A stretch of DNA of 64,000 nt from Bigelowiella natans CCMP2755 (GCA_000320545.1 ADNK01000855.1:10001-74000), one strand, 5' to 3'; numbered from the stretch's first letter, positions 52,497-64,000 are shown. Made by a program: numbers and translations. The notes: generated from the letters alone by a model not told the origin.

Positions 52497-53366
52497 CTAG
52501 TGCTGCTCGTCAACAGGTTCGTATTTGAGGAAGCAACCAATGATGCCCTTGACTGGTCTGTGAGAGGACATGATTTTTTATTATATCCCAAATCCCCTCA
52601 ACATTTTCATGAATGAAATAAACAAGATTTTTATTGCCCAAGCCATTTATTTGTGATTACAACATCGACGGCACACGCGCGTAGAAGCAGAGGATAGCAG
52701 GCAAACAACACGTACCACCCAACGCGTCAGTATCGAAAATTGCTGCCGATTTAGGCGAGGATGCCCTCTTCGTCTCCTCTTCATTCTTGTTCTCGTTCAT
52801 AAGAGGCGCTGAACTGCCGATGTCCTTGGGCTTCGAAATCTCGGAGGTTGGTGGCGAGCTCGATGATCCAGGAGTCTCGATTTCTTTCACGTAATTGTAT
52901 GGGAAAAGCCTGCATTTTCGTGTTTGAGAACACGACACGAAACAGAATTAGATAGGCTTCTTTTCTAAAGAGTTAGGGAGTTCGATCGTTGCTCGTTCAC
53001 AGGAAAAAGGATCGTACCCGTCTTTCGAAGGATCGTTTTGGAGCCGGCCCTGCCACCAGCCGCTGATTAATATATCACGTGATGGTTCAATCAATAAACA
53101 GAGGGGGGATAGTCGCTAAGATATAACCTGTCATCCTTTTGAATTATCTCTATGATGTCACCGACCATTAAGGATAAGTGGCCTGAAAAATACCATTCAA
53201 AACGGAATTTTTATCGGCGGGGGGGCGAACAATAAAAACATTTCCGACAGCAACGATTGATGCCCCGATGGAAAAATAGCAAAAATCGATACCATATTGG
53301 CTGCTTACCTTCATCGACCGCCTCATATTTAAATTGGGCCTTGCAGAGGCCGACATGTTCCGACAT
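52497..53366 (-). CDS. SH3-domain protein (possibly the N-terminus of the NADPH oxidase)
   Basis: Complement exons 53309-53366, 53128-53182, 53018-53062, 52712-52909 and 52497-52557 join in phase to 138 residues. An SH3 domain begins at the first Met: CKAQFKYEAVDEG (ALYDY-like strand), VGDIIEIIQKDD, GWWQGRLQNDPSKDG and LFPYNYVKEIETP (the ANYV motif). A Ser/Glu/Lys-rich linker with no fold follows, then PVKGIIGCFLKYEP and a stop. A second donor 4 bases earlier (exon 52716-52909) joins in phase to 52180-52313, the oxidase exon with [17 protein letters not shown], which would make one SH3-oxidase polypeptide. In animals SH3 adaptors such as p47phox and p67phox regulate the oxidase. I cannot decide between two genes, one fusion or alternative splicing. 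Confidence 0.75.
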
Positions 53367-53816
53367 GGCGACTTCCTGTTCAGGACACAGAGCCGGTGAC
53401 GGTGGAGTTCAAGTTGTTTGCTGCCCTAAAAAAACCTGGCAAACACCACCACAGCAATCAAAATTCACCATCTCTCCCCTCCCTCACATATGTTCTCGAA
53501 TGAGCCTGTGGGGGGGCTCACACACACGCGCAACGAACCCACCCAAACGCGAATCAGCTGATGAGTTGACAGTGGCGAGGCGATGCGGATACCTGGGATA
53601 CGTGTGGCGTCGACTCTAAATGCAGTTTGTTTTGGGATGACGCAAAGAGGAAAAGGACTCTGTTTTCACTGTCGCCAATAAATAAAACGTCTTAGCTTGC
53701 CGTTTCTGTTGATAATTTGTTGGTGAACACGTCGCACCCCAACTATGCTCTACTGTCTTCATGGACTTCCAGATTCGACCATGGAAGAGAGGGACCAGCG
53801 TAGTCGAAGCTCTACG

Positions 53817-54164
53817 TCATGGGCCATCGCACGCATCATCCTTCCCCTCGAGGCCAAGGAATGCAGTGGTGTAGTCGTTTAGGCTCTTCGCCCTTGGAGA
53901 ATTTTTCTTCGGAAGGGAGGTGATTCGTCGTTGTGATTGAAACCTGGCCAAAAAGCTCATTGTTGTTGTGTTGTGGATTTGACAGACGTCCTCGACGATT
54001 CTGTTTTGAAGAGCACAGAGAGGGAGAAATCTTACGTAATGCGTTCTCGGAGAGAGATTATTTTCACACTGGTTGGTCCTAGCACACCACACTGAGAATG
54101 GAGATGAAGTTTTGCGACTGTAAAGATCAGACAGAATCAAAGATTGGCGAAGCGTTGCTTGCAT
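53817..54164 (-). CDS. Small hypothetical ORF
   Basis: A single open frame of 115 codons from ATG 54164. It begins MQATLRQSLILSDLYSRKTS, basic and free of acid except one Asp, so it could be a mitochondrial targeting peptide, and ends LGLEGKDDACDGP. No family is recognised, and splicing within it cannot be excluded (an AG-rich acceptor-like site lies inside). It is upstream of the SH3 start on the same strand, so it might be an upstream exon or chance. Low certainty. Confidence 0.3.
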   Translation of the reverse strand: MQATLRQSLILSDLYSRKTSSPFSVWCARTNQCENNLSPRTHYVRFLPLCALQNRIVEDVCQIHNTTTMSFLARFQSQRRITSLPKKNSPRAKSLNDYTTAFLGLEGKDDACDGP

Positions 54165-55033
54165 TGTGATCCTGATACAGGAACTATTCGTTCTGGATCA
54201 ATTTAAATATATATTCTAGAAGGGCGAAGAAAGAGCGTTGAAAAGGCATGTCCAAGTTTTTGTGCCAGCAAAATATTTCACAGCATGCAGCACGCACCAT
54301 GCTAGCATGGCCTTCATGCACACACGTGGTCCGCCATGCACGTGCATGCGCATTGCATAGGCCATTCTGTGCAGCTAGTCCACACGCATTGTGTAGAATT
54401 TATTCATACCGTTCGACTAGTCGTGATCTCAGTCTAGCAGTGCTTGTGCTAGTGTGGTACGTTGCTGCTATGTCACATCTGTGGACATTGCACAAACATT
54501 GTTCATTGTCGTTCTTGGTACTGTGAGTTATGCGTCGGCGCGGGTCGCATCTATACGCATTTAATATGCACGCGTAACAATTTATCACCATCTCGATGAT
54601 TACATAAGAACCAATCAGCAGTGGTCTATCTAGCTATCTTTTGGTACGCGGAGACTCAGCATGCGCGTACACATTCTAGCTAGCTAGCAATACACTAATA
54701 TAGCATGCATATCAAAGATATGCCTAAAAAGGTTGCATGGCTATCTAGCTATGTACATTCACCTAGCTAGCTAGGCATGCGAGGCATAATACATGCATGC
54801 TAGCTATAGCATGTCTGATGTGGGCATGCTCTTGATGCTCTACGCATAGAGGTAGCATATATATATATATATATATATATATACTCACGTTAGTTTTTTA
54901 TATTCTTACTTCGCAAAGAACGCTCACGATGATAATATAGAATATAGTTACTATGAAGATTCTCGAACGATACGTTGCAGTTATCGTCAAAACTTGCTCT
55001 CCTGCGCTTGGTCGCTCTCTTGAATATGGCAAT
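54165..55033. other. Intergenic spacer rich in CTAG and GCATGC
   Basis: Dense CTAGCTAG, GCATGC and CATGCATG words over 54270-54850, then an AT microsatellite at about 54859-54885; it lies at the 3' end of the CobW gene. An open frame on the plus strand (54248-54526) overlaps the repeats and has no splice support. Confidence 0.6.
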
Positions 55034-56119
55034 TCAAGCAATGATATGCTTGAGGCTGTTCTCAATTGATTTCTGGTCGAGATCCTTCCCAATAAAGACG
55101 AATACGCTCTCTTTTTTTTCCCCCTCGGCCCATTCACTACCTTCCTCGATCTCCATTATTTCGTGCACAGTGTGATAAACAAATTTGCTGTCACTCCCCG
55201 ATGCGTACAGTAGTCCTTTCGATCGGTAAAGGTCCGCGCTTTTCTCCTGGTGGGGGCGGTGAAGTGATTAATAATAAATTTCAGCATACTAGCAATAACG
55301 TAGCACCACAGTTGAAAAGGCTATTTAGCTAGCGAGACTATTTACTACACCTGCAGTAGGTCGCGCATCCATTCTTGGAAGAGCTCCAAGTCCATCGGCG
55401 CCTTGATTCGTACGACGAAGGAACCTATCGACTCGTCATGGCTAGTTTGACGGTCTTCTAAGAAGTCAGACTGAATCTCCAATACGCGTTCCACCTGGAA
55501 CGCGTTGATCTTCAAGAGATGCTTAGGATCCACCTTGCCTTAGAGGGGGGAGGGAAGGGAAAAGAAGGGGATAAGACGTGAAGAGGCTGCACATAAGGCA
55601 TTGTGCCTTCTCGGTGGTTGTCGTCGGTCGTCATTGTTTTATTTTTCTTTCACTCATTTTGACGTTGCAATTTGCAGATTTTTTTAAAGCCTGAAAACTG
55701 ATGCTGTTCCTCTGACATCTCCCCTCTCTCACCTCTACTTATTACAACAGCGACTAATTAATACCAGCGCTTACTACTAGCACGAATACCTCTTACGGTC
55801 TCGATCATCTTTGTACTTTTATTGATTTTCCTGACCATATCCTTGACTTCCTTTATCTTGTCGGGGGTGCAGAGATCAACCTTATTCAGTAAAACCACGT
55901 CGGCAAAAGCAAGCTGCTGCCTAGACTCGTTCACAGCTCCGTCCTGCTTTTTCTCTTCGAGGTTTTGCAAGATGTGCTTGCAATCGCAAACCTGATGATA
56001 TGAAACCCCACCATCTCATCGTCATTACGTTACGCATACACCAGTTGAAGAAGAACACAGTGAACCATCGCTTGAGTCATATTTAATTCATGAAGGGTAA
56101 ACCACACACACACACACAC

Positions 56120-56164
<45 letters not shown>

Positions 56165-58217
56165 TACAAAAGCGGGAAACATACTGTCCCCTTCTGTTAT
56201 CCTCATAACCGATAAGAAAAGGGAAGAAGCATCGGTGTATTATTTGTGAAATCTCGAGGGATGATATATTGTTGTATTCCATCCCCTACCACTTCTAATC
56301 CTACTCTACTAGTAGTATTACTACTACCGTAACGATCCCGTCTAGTTTCGCGATTTCCGAGATTTCCTGATCCATATAGAATGTCTGCGCCACAGGTGTC
56401 GGGTCTGCCATCCCCGTCGTCTCGACCAGAATACCGTCGAGGCCTTTATATCTAGGAACAACAAAAATAGGGGAAGCCGGGGGGGAGGGGGGGGTTAGGA
56501 TTGTCAGAGGAGAATAAACAAACACGAACATACAAAACGCACACAAAAATCACACCCTTCGCCCGCTGCTGCTTCTCCTTCCAACTCATTCCCTGATTTA
56601 TTGATTCACTCTACCAAACTCACTTGTCGCAGAGCTTAATGATTGCTTGAATAAGGTCCCCTCTGACTGTGCAGCAGACGCAGCCATTCGACGCCTCGAC
56701 AATCACCTCTTCAGGATTCTCCTTCTGCCCCCCTGCTACCAGCTTTCCGTCGATACTTTCTGAACCGAATTCATTCTCGATGACTGCAAGCTTCAGCCCA
56801 TGCTTTGAAGATAAAATGTGGTTGACTAGCGTGGTTTTTCCGCTTCCTAAAAAGCCGGTGATGATTGTCACAGGCAGCCGCTTCGCATCACGCTCGGAGA
56901 TCTTCTTCGAGTGTTCCACCTGGAGAAAGGTTTGAGGATGGGGAATGGCTATGATGATGATAATGATGATGATGATGATGATGATAAATGTTAATGAGAA
57001 CATAAATTACCTGCTCCTTAATGATTTCATAAGTTTCCTGCCACATATCGTTGCCAGGGTTGATTTCCAGCGCTCGTCCTACGTGCTTCGAAGCTTCCTT
57101 GTAGGCACCGAACTCCATCAGGGAGGATCCACGAACCCACAAAGTCGACGCATAGTTATTCATTTCCGCCTGCATGCATAAACAAGTTTGACGCAATAAG
57201 CAAGCCCAATATATAAGATTTAAATGAGGTGAATCGAAGACTTATCCCAGCTATTTGAATTTGTATTACTTTGCTCGGTTTCTTGGTCTTAAACTGACGT
57301 TCAAATAGCTTGAGCGCACGGCCTGCATCTTGACTCGCATCAGAGAAGTTATTGAGCTTAAAAAATGTGATAGCTCGGTAATAGAGGATCAGCCACGTTG
57401 CGCCGCTGTAAAGAAGAAAACATAAATCATATGTCAACTACTCTTGTCGTCTACCAGGTTAGCGGCGAAATGCGAATGAATACCACCCCACACCTGATTT
57501 GTTCCAGTGCTTGTGCCGCACAATTAGGATCCTTTCGGATGTCTTCCTGGGAGGGAAAGCCCATGTTCTCCACGGCCTTCGTAAATATTCTCTGAGCATC
57601 GGAATTGCGTCCCATGTTGAAAAACTCTTGGCCTTGCTTAAACTGCTCATTCGCCTTCGGTATGTTCGCTTTAACTTTCCAAACATGGTGTTCATGTCCA
57701 TGGCCGTCACCATGGCCGTGACCGTGGTGGCTATGTCCATGTCCTTCCTCCTTGCAATCCTTGGTTTTTCAAGAAAATCGACGACAAGTGCTTTAGATAA
57801 TAATAAGCTAGATGGTGAGGAGAGAAAGGAGAAGCACATGAAAGTTTATAGAGCTCAATTCAAAGCACCAAGCCTTTCTCTGATGCGATGTACCTTTTTG
57901 TGGCAGTCGTCTTCTCCATGCCCATGGCCATCTTTATGCTTGTCTCCATGACCGTGTCCCTCCCCGTGTCCATGACCCTCACCATCCTTATTCTTATCTC
58001 CATGACCATGTCCTTCCCCTTCCTTGTGACCATCCCCGTGGCCATGGCCATCTCCATGCTTATCTCCATGACCATGTCCCTCCCCTTCCTTGTGGCCATC
58101 CCCGTGTCCATGGCCTTTACTGTCTTTGTGGTTATCCCCGTGACCGTGACTCTCGGCCTCAATCTTACTATCACCAATTTCGCTTTTTGTGCGCTTCTCG
58201 GTCTTTTGAGCTTGCAT
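55034..58217 (-). CDS. His-rich, TPR and CobW/COG0523 GTPase fusion (metal chaperone)
   Basis: Nine complement exons, phase intact: 57894-58217, 57494-57759, 57270-57405, 57011-57169, 56624-56919, 56328-56451, 55790-55991, 55351-55538 and 55034-55246 (1908 nt, 635 residues). Residues 1-130 are tandem His-Gly repeats (GHGHGDGHKEGEGHGHGD), a metal-binding array. Next come TPR-like helices (NEQFKQGQEFFNMGRNSDAQ, TFFKLNNFSDASQDAGRAL, FGAYKEASKHVGRALEINP). The GTPase follows: P-loop GFLGSGKTT (317-325), ENEFG, the family's metal motif NGCVCC (Cys375, 377, 378), VETTGMADP, and NKVDL. Its C-terminal domain is the usual beta/alpha module ending HIIA. COG0523 members such as ZNG1 hand zinc or cobalt to client enzymes using GTP. 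The frame is open upstream of Met 58217 without an ATG, so an extra 5' exon is possible. Confidence 0.9.
56104..56162. repeat. Compound (CA)n(GA)n microsatellite in CobW intron
   Basis: CA units, a short CGA break and about eighteen GA units. Confidence 0.9.
57895..58150 (-). repeat. Imperfect tandem repeat encoding the His-rich region
   Basis: Repeating units translate on the complement as GHGHGD alternating with KHKDG, KNKDGE and GHKEGE. It lies within exon 1 of the CobW fusion and keeps frame throughout. Confidence 0.8.
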
Positions 58218-59442
58218 TCCGATTCCTGCTTCCTCTCTGTCAATAGGTTGAAAAGAAGGAGATGATGGATTGCTACAACACACGATCCCAAGAATGCCGA
58301 GCAACGAAACTTTGAGTACTCGCTTTTCGATTTCGAAAATTAGAGAAAGTTAGATTATGCACAATATACCCAGATCTTTTGCCCATCCTATGGTCTAGTT
58401 GCTCGTGTTGTGCTCGCGCCGAAGAGGTGGGAGTATGCTCCGTAGAAAGATGAGGAGGTGCTCTTCCTGTGTTCTACCGCGTCGTAAATATTTTCATCGA
58501 AATCCAGATGGCAACTGTTTTTCTCCTTACGACAATAAGTATTACCCCTCTAAGGCAGATAAATACATAAATCGTTGTTCGATTTACTATTTCTGAAACC
58601 CGCCTTATACTTGCCAAGCTTCGCATCGGAAATTTGGTCCTTTTCAGAATTTTAAGTATCTTTTTTATTATAAAGACAACAAAAAGTACAAGACGTAGAT
58701 GCACATTACTTCTTTGTTGGATCGAAGTAAGTTAATACATAAAAAGTCACGCCGTGAAAAAATGCGATGTCCAAAACGATCCAGGGTTCTCTATCTGCGA
58801 CATCATTGATTTCGATTTCCTACTAGCAGGATTTCTGTCGATCGGGGAAGCTCGTGGGGAAGTAAGACAAGCGACGTTTGACTAGGGCAGTTGATATTCA
58901 TTGTAACCACATTTGCTGGGGCACGCAATACCTCAACTTCATTTCGGTTGCACACTATTCAGTTGTTCTCGGTTCATAATATGCACCAAAACTGTACGAA
59001 AATTGTGCAGAGTGTCCAACAGAACCGCCCGATCAGGACCCACGCAACGCTGGGCCTCGGACTGGCTCATGGGCGCACTGCAAGCGTCTGCGTCCATCTT
59101 TCGATCCTCTTCTCGCTCTAGCTAACTCCGTAACGGCAGGCGTCTACTGCATCAATGCTACGCCGACTCGCATGGGCCCATATCTTCATAAATGCGATCG
59201 TCTTACTGGTAGTACATACCGAGCGTGTGTGTGCAGCAGCCAGATTCCAGACATTTACATTTTCTACGTAACTATGTGCTTATGAAACATTACCCCACAG
59301 ATCCGAGCAGGGCCATTTGTTCCCTCCAACCTCCAATCGTTGGTTCGGCGACGAGGAGGTGCGCACGGGCGCCGAGACAGGTGAAGAAAAATATATCAAT
59401 TATCCTGAACGCACGCATCCTACATATCCATTACCATTGCAG

Positions 59443-59523
<81 letters not shown>

Positions 59524-59653
59524 CTCTCTCTCTCTCTCTCTGCCCCCCCCCCCCTCCTCCCTTCTCCCTCCCTCCTTTTGTCCTCCCTTATACCCTCTTT
59601 TGAAAATTCACTATCGCAATGACGTCATCAGCCTAAACATCCCACCTGTACCA
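58218..59653. promoter_or_regulatory. Divergent spacer, CobW/SCI1-like, with long (CT)n
   Basis: A 1.4 kb gap between opposed starts. A (CT)n tract occupies 59442-59541, about 110 bases before the SCI1 start codon. ATGGGCAAAAG on the complement near 58387 could start a small upstream CobW exon but does not close in phase. Nothing else is recognised. Confidence 0.4.
59442..59541. repeat. (CT)n microsatellite upstream of the SCI1-like start
   Basis: About fifty CT units with two interruptions, followed by a C run; the longest dinucleotide tract in the window. Confidence 0.9.
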
Positions 59654-60794
59654 ATGGGACACGGCAAGGCTATACTATCCCGGCTCAAAGGTGGAGAAGC
59701 ATCTTCGATCTGCGACTCTCCGTCCATAGATGAGCGGGGTAAGGAGAGAAGCCACCGCAGAAGCAGTCGGCATAAAAGGGAGGAAAAGAGAAGGAAAAAG
59801 AAGAAAAGGAAAAAAGATCGCCAAAAATCGAAGAGACGGAAGCGACACCACAGCAGCAGCAAATCATCGCACAAGCACAAACGGAAAAGGAATCACCGAA
59901 GTTATTCTTCCAGCTCTTCCTCCTCCTCTTCTTCATACTCATCATCATCGTCGTCACCACCACCGGACTCAACTTCGATAGCCCAATCTAAGCCGGCACC
60001 TTCGGCTTTGCGTACAGGTAAGCTACTGCTACCCTGCTAGTCGTGCTGTTGTCTTTGTTTCCATTACTATAGTTTCTATCGCGATTGCAGTTCTTTCAGT
60101 AACAAAAAATGCCATATTACAATTATTTTCAGGAGTCGGTGCTGCCGCTACTACACCAGCACCGACCACAGGCTCTGAGTGGAAGAAGAAGATAAAGAAA
60201 ATCTCGGACAAGGATTATTACGGGAAGAATAAGGAGTTTGGTCTTTGGATAAAGCAGAATACTGGTCGGTCGTTTGCCGAGCTAAACAGCTTTGAGGTGT
60301 GTAAGTGCGGTAGAATCAGATCGCGATAGAAGACTGGAGAAGGAGAGTTAGCGATGAGCTGTATGTGATGATGGTGCGATAGGAGACTCGAGATGTCGTA
60401 TCATCCTCCCTGCTATAAATATCATTGCGCAACTGCACACACAAGCACGCACGGCACTCACTCACTCACTTGGTTTCTCTTTCTCGAAGGCAAACCGCTA
60501 CTTCTCACGCTTCGTAGACCAATGGAACTCAGGCGCTTTGCCAAAAGATGTACATACCAGTGAACAAAGAGTGATGGATAATAACAATTCATTATAATAT
60601 TTTTGAGCATTCGCTTTTATCTTCATCCATCACCAGCTGCTTTACTCTTATCATTGTCGTCATCATGCCATCAGATGTACGGCGAGGAGGTGCTGGATGA
60701 AGGCGAGGCGTATTCGAAAGAGATGGCCCGTATTTGGTCATCCCAGGCCGAGAAATACCAATCACGACAAAGGCATCCAGATATGGGTCTTTGA
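59654..60794 (+). CDS. SCI1: SCI1-like nuclear protein
   Basis: Exons 59654-60017, 60133-60296, 60490-60549 and 60675-60794 give 235 residues in phase. The N-terminal 120 residues are Lys/Arg/Ser-rich (REEKRRKKKKRKKD-type sequence, then a long serine run), a nuclear RS-like tail. The rest has DKDYYGKNKEFGLWIKQNTG, FAELNSFEANRYFSRFVDQW and NSGALPKDMY. This is the conserved block of the style cell-cycle inhibitor 1 family, in which plant members have a Phe-rich helix pair before Trp-Asn-x-Gly-x-Leu. Plant SCI1 is a nuclear regulator of cell proliferation; the role here is inferred only from that block. The TGA at 60792 may be bypassed: a donor at 60787 (GTCTTT) splices in phase to 60887. Confidence 0.72.
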
Positions 60795-60886
60795 GCTGTG
60801 TATGCTGCTGTTTGCTGCTGCTGCTAGCCCTTCCGAGTCACCATTATTTCATCATCAATTTTAAAGTACAAAAATGATCTGAACAG

Positions 60887-62420
60887 TAGCTGGAGGACCG
60901 CGGAAGAAGGGGAAGGATGGAGGCGGGGTATTGGATCCCTCAACAGTCGACAAACTCGTTGCTATGGAGCTGCAAGGAAGAGTGAGAACGATGGTATTAT
61001 AATCGCACGAAACTGAGCGAAACAAAATAACCAGGGGGGGTGGGAGGGGGGATATTTTCCAACAATCCTACATTTCATTTGCCACAACCCCCGTCGTCAA
61101 TCGCCAGTAGATATGTATATATGTATCCTTGCTCTTTTCGTGTGTTCTCTCTCCATCTACCATCTCCATGATTCATCATATTGTCTAATCACCTCCTCTT
61201 TTCTTGCAGAACTTAATGTCTGAGGAAGAATGCGCCTCGGTGCTCATCGCATTAGGCCCGGAGGATGCAGCCCACACTTGCATGCGTATCGAGAGGGATC
61301 TCGCCATATCAAGCGTGATTTCCATGGTAGAAATAAAATTGAATGATGATGGTGATGATGATGATGATGATGGATGGTGGTGGTAGTGGTGGTGGTGATG
61401 TTGGATGATCTAATGGCAAGAAAGCTTTGAATTTCAACGTCGTGTGCGCGGTTTCATCTGCAGGCGAAGAAAAATCCACAGGCGTGCGCAGCGACTTTGC
61501 CGCACTTCACGAGGGGATTTGCCGACAGTGTTTTGGAGAAAATGGACAGAGATCTGCAGCAAAGGGTAGGTCAAAAGTGTCGGCTGGGTTGATATTTTTC
61601 TCTTCTCCTTTATCTCAATATGCACACGTGCGTGTGTGTGTGCGTGTGTGTGTCATGGCGTATTGTGTGAGATACAATGTTTGGAGTCTGTGGATATATG
61701 TCTGTGCGTGTTTGTTGGGCATACTATAAGTGCGTCAAGAGTAGAAGGTAGATACACAGAATGCTGGACTGCACGTACTTCCTTTCGAGGGTGTGTTCGG
61801 TTTCCCAGTGTATCTAATTCTGGCGCTATTTACTCCGTAGATCGTAGTTGCGAAGAGTGGCAGCGGAATGGTACAGCGGCCCCACAATCTCACTCACAGC
61901 AGCACATGTGCATCGACACAAAGAGAGACGGGTTTTGGGGGGGTTTGGGGGGGTGGAGATGGGAAGGGAAATGTCCAAACATGGTATTGTATTGCTTAGC
62001 GACACATGACATGAATCTCTTCATCTATTATATTCAAAAGCTCATCTTAACTCCTTGCTGAAACACCACCACCACCACCACTACCACTACCACTACCAGT
62101 CGATCTCAACCGACAGCGACTTCGAGTCCTCTCACCCCGAGCTCGCCCGGCTGTCCACCGAGCAGCTGCGCAACGAACTAATGCAAAACAAGGGGTACGA
62201 CAAGCGCTCACTACCTCTCACCGAGCAGCAGGTTTGGTTTGATGTGCGGTGGGGGGGGGACAGGAAAAGAGAGGGGGGGGGGTGGGTTATACCCTGGCTA
62301 CTACTCAACACTCCTCACAAATAATAGCGTGTGGACATCGAGATGGAGAGACGCGCAGAACAAAGGCGGAAGCAACTAGAGATCAATCGCGCAATCAAGG
62401 TGTGTTTGTGTGTGTGTGTT

Positions 62421-62468
<48 letters not shown>

Positions 62469-62660
62469 TCTGAACGTCCACGATACAGGGATTATGATGC
62501 GAATATAACGATTGATGCAATGAGAGAGAAAACTTGGAAGGAGCAACAGTAAGGAGAAGGGGGAAGAGAATCTTTGAGGAATTTACAGCTTTCTGCATGT
62601 TTGCATCATAGTACATACCAACATTTTTTTTCATTTTTCCCACTATGATTCAAATATCTC

Positions 62661-62713
<53 letters not shown>

Positions 62714-63910
62714 TAATATGTCCGGTTATATATACTCATTCGGCCCTAGCTGTGCTTTACGGAAGTTTTCTTCGCTCATTGAGATTTAAAATATCTTCGC
62801 TCTTGCACTGCGCGATCACGATGCAGTAACTAGCACACTACCGTCATGTCCATTACAGATGAATGAATGAACTCTACGATAGAAGAATCTTTAAAGCTGT
62901 TTTCGTAGAACGATTCTTCTCTTTTGCATCTATCCCCTCCATCTATTTTCGCTCTCTTCTTCGCTTCATCATGTGGGTAGGAAGGGAGCGCACCCGTGTT
63001 CCCTTCCTCACCTCCCCTGAGCTTTTCCATGCGTCCACGATAACCGAGAAAACTATTCTAGAAACATCGCGCGGATGACGAGGAGGACGATGATGACGAA
63101 CAGCCACCACCACCTCCGCCTACCTCCTACGAAACAAAGAGAACTATGAAGGAGAAAACCACGAGGGAGCCTTTCGGCTTGCATCGGGCTGCTGCTAATG
63201 ATGGTGGTGGTGGTGGTGGTGCCACGAATGGTGTTGATAGCTACCAGCACGATCACAAGTACAAGGCGAAGAAGAAAAGCACGATAGTGCCAGAGCCGGC
63301 TGCACGGCACCAGCACCAGCACCAGCACCAGCGGCGGGTGCAGATGGAGGAGCAGCATCCATTGCTGAATGACCTTACATTCCATGCATTCTCAGAGAAG
63401 GCGGCGGAGGATGACGACCCGACCGCCAGAGAGAGGAAGATGGGCGAGCACCGCCGTCGACTACCAAGTGTAGCTTCTCTCCAATCTACCCTCATGCCTC
63501 TGCCCACCGCCCAAACACAAACCTACGATGGCACTGCCATCATCGATGATGGCGACAACAGAGAACCGAACAGCGCGTCTCCCACCAACCTTCTCCCCTC
63601 TCCTCCTCCCCCTCAACGTCGGCCTAAATGGGAAACCGATCCCATCGTAAGCCAGGCTCTGGCGAGGGAATCAGACGATGTCGAGGTGCAGGATCTACCG
63701 AGCCAGGACCCTAGCATCAACCTCTTGAAGCTCATCAACAGCCGCAACAACAACAACAGCAGCAGCAGCAGCAGCAGCAGAATAGGGATGATGGCGTTAG
63801 ATCCTGACGAGCTGTGGCGCACAACGAAAGGGAACATCGAGCTCGCCCCGCAGGCCGTGCAGGTTCCCAAGAGAAAGTGCCCGGGTGGAGAACCGTACAT
63901 CGCTGCTAAG
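60887..63910 (+). CDS. Unrecognised helical/low-complexity protein, runs past window end (may continue SCI1)
   Basis: Exons 60887-60981, 61210-61314, 61464-61565, 62100-62231, 62328-62399 and 63062-63910 join at phase 0; the gene continues beyond the window at a donor at 63911. Products: VLDPSTVDKLVAMELQGR, EEECASVLIALGPEDAAHTC, FADSVLEKMDRDLQQR, LARLSTEQLRNELMQNKGYD and EMERRAEQRRKQLEINRAIK. Then come an acidic/proline run and a long disordered part with His-Gln repeats, Ser and Asn runs. I recognise no domain; the EEECASVLIALGPE helix pair resembles helical repeats only loosely. The first exon begins 2 bases into a codon and lacks an upstream Met, which fits splicing from the SCI1-like exon ending at 60786. 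A separate start at ATG 60964 is the alternative. Confidence 0.6.
62400..62466. repeat. Compound (TG)n(AG)n microsatellite in intron
   Basis: Imperfect TG units followed by AG units, starting at the donor at 62400; a second GA tract lies at about 62666-62712 in the same intron. Confidence 0.85.
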
Positions 63911-64000
63911 GTAGTGCAGCAGAAGTCACAAATAACTTGCTGCTGTGATGATAGGTTGACGTTATGAACCTCCCCATGGCCACGATCATTATCACCATCA

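Overview
The window is nuclear DNA of an intron-dense, microsatellite-rich eukaryote, most likely a unicellular protist or alga. Genes are broken into many short exons by GT-AG introns of about 60 to 700 bases. The gene products are eukaryotic: PRP4 spliceosomal kinase, RRP7, mitochondrial HSP70, a six-helix NADPH oxidase, a mu-type glutathione transferase and a vacuolar aspartic protease. I cannot assign the species from sequence alone. I built gene models by reading the frames, finding splice sites and checking that codon phase is conserved across each junction; where phase failed, the entry says so.

Layout. 1-1505 (+): 3' part of an unrecognised gene. 2909-5801 (-): PRP4 kinase. 6685-8456 (+): RRP7. 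9527-11980 (-): coiled-coil protein. 12573-17170 (+): 19-exon aspartic protease. 17906-20399 (-): glutathione S-transferase. 21285-24150 (+): mitochondrial HSP70. 25212-25662 (+): small ubiquitin-fold-like protein with a CaaX-type tail. 26472-28448 (+): unrecognised membrane and glutamine-rich gene(s). 28586-32151 (+): unrecognised secreted protein. 32947-37173 (-): PUB-domain protein. 37824-39961 (+): UIM-C2 protein. About 40901-42720 (-): unrecognised gene. 42900-43861: a non-autonomous hAT-like transposon with perfect inverted repeats and an 8-bp target duplication. 44768-52272 (-): NADPH oxidase. 52497-53366 (-): SH3 protein directly upstream of the oxidase and splice-phase compatible with it. 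53817-54164 (-): small hypothetical ORF. 55034-58217 (-): His-rich/TPR/CobW GTPase. 59654-60794 (+): SCI1-like protein. 60887 to beyond 63910 (+): helical or low-complexity gene that may be the continuation of SCI1.

Organisation. Most neighbours alternate strand, giving head-to-head pairs (PRP4/RRP7, coiled-coil/protease, GST/HSP70, PUB/UIM-C2, CobW/SCI1) with plain 0.6-1.4 kb spacers. In contrast, spacers lying at gene 3' ends carry a striking enrichment of self-complementary words (CTAG, GCTAGC, GCATGC, AGCT, TGCA).

Functional themes. Three products carry ubiquitin-linked features (the CaaX-tailed ubiquitin-like protein, PUB, UIM-C2). Another group concerns redox and stress (GST, HSP70, NADPH oxidase with an adjacent SH3 protein), and one protein is a candidate metal chaperone (CobW). 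The most interesting items are the SH3-oxidase arrangement, the His-rich-TPR-CobW fusion, the apparent C2-within-C2 protein, the hAT element and the 3'-intergenic palindrome signature.
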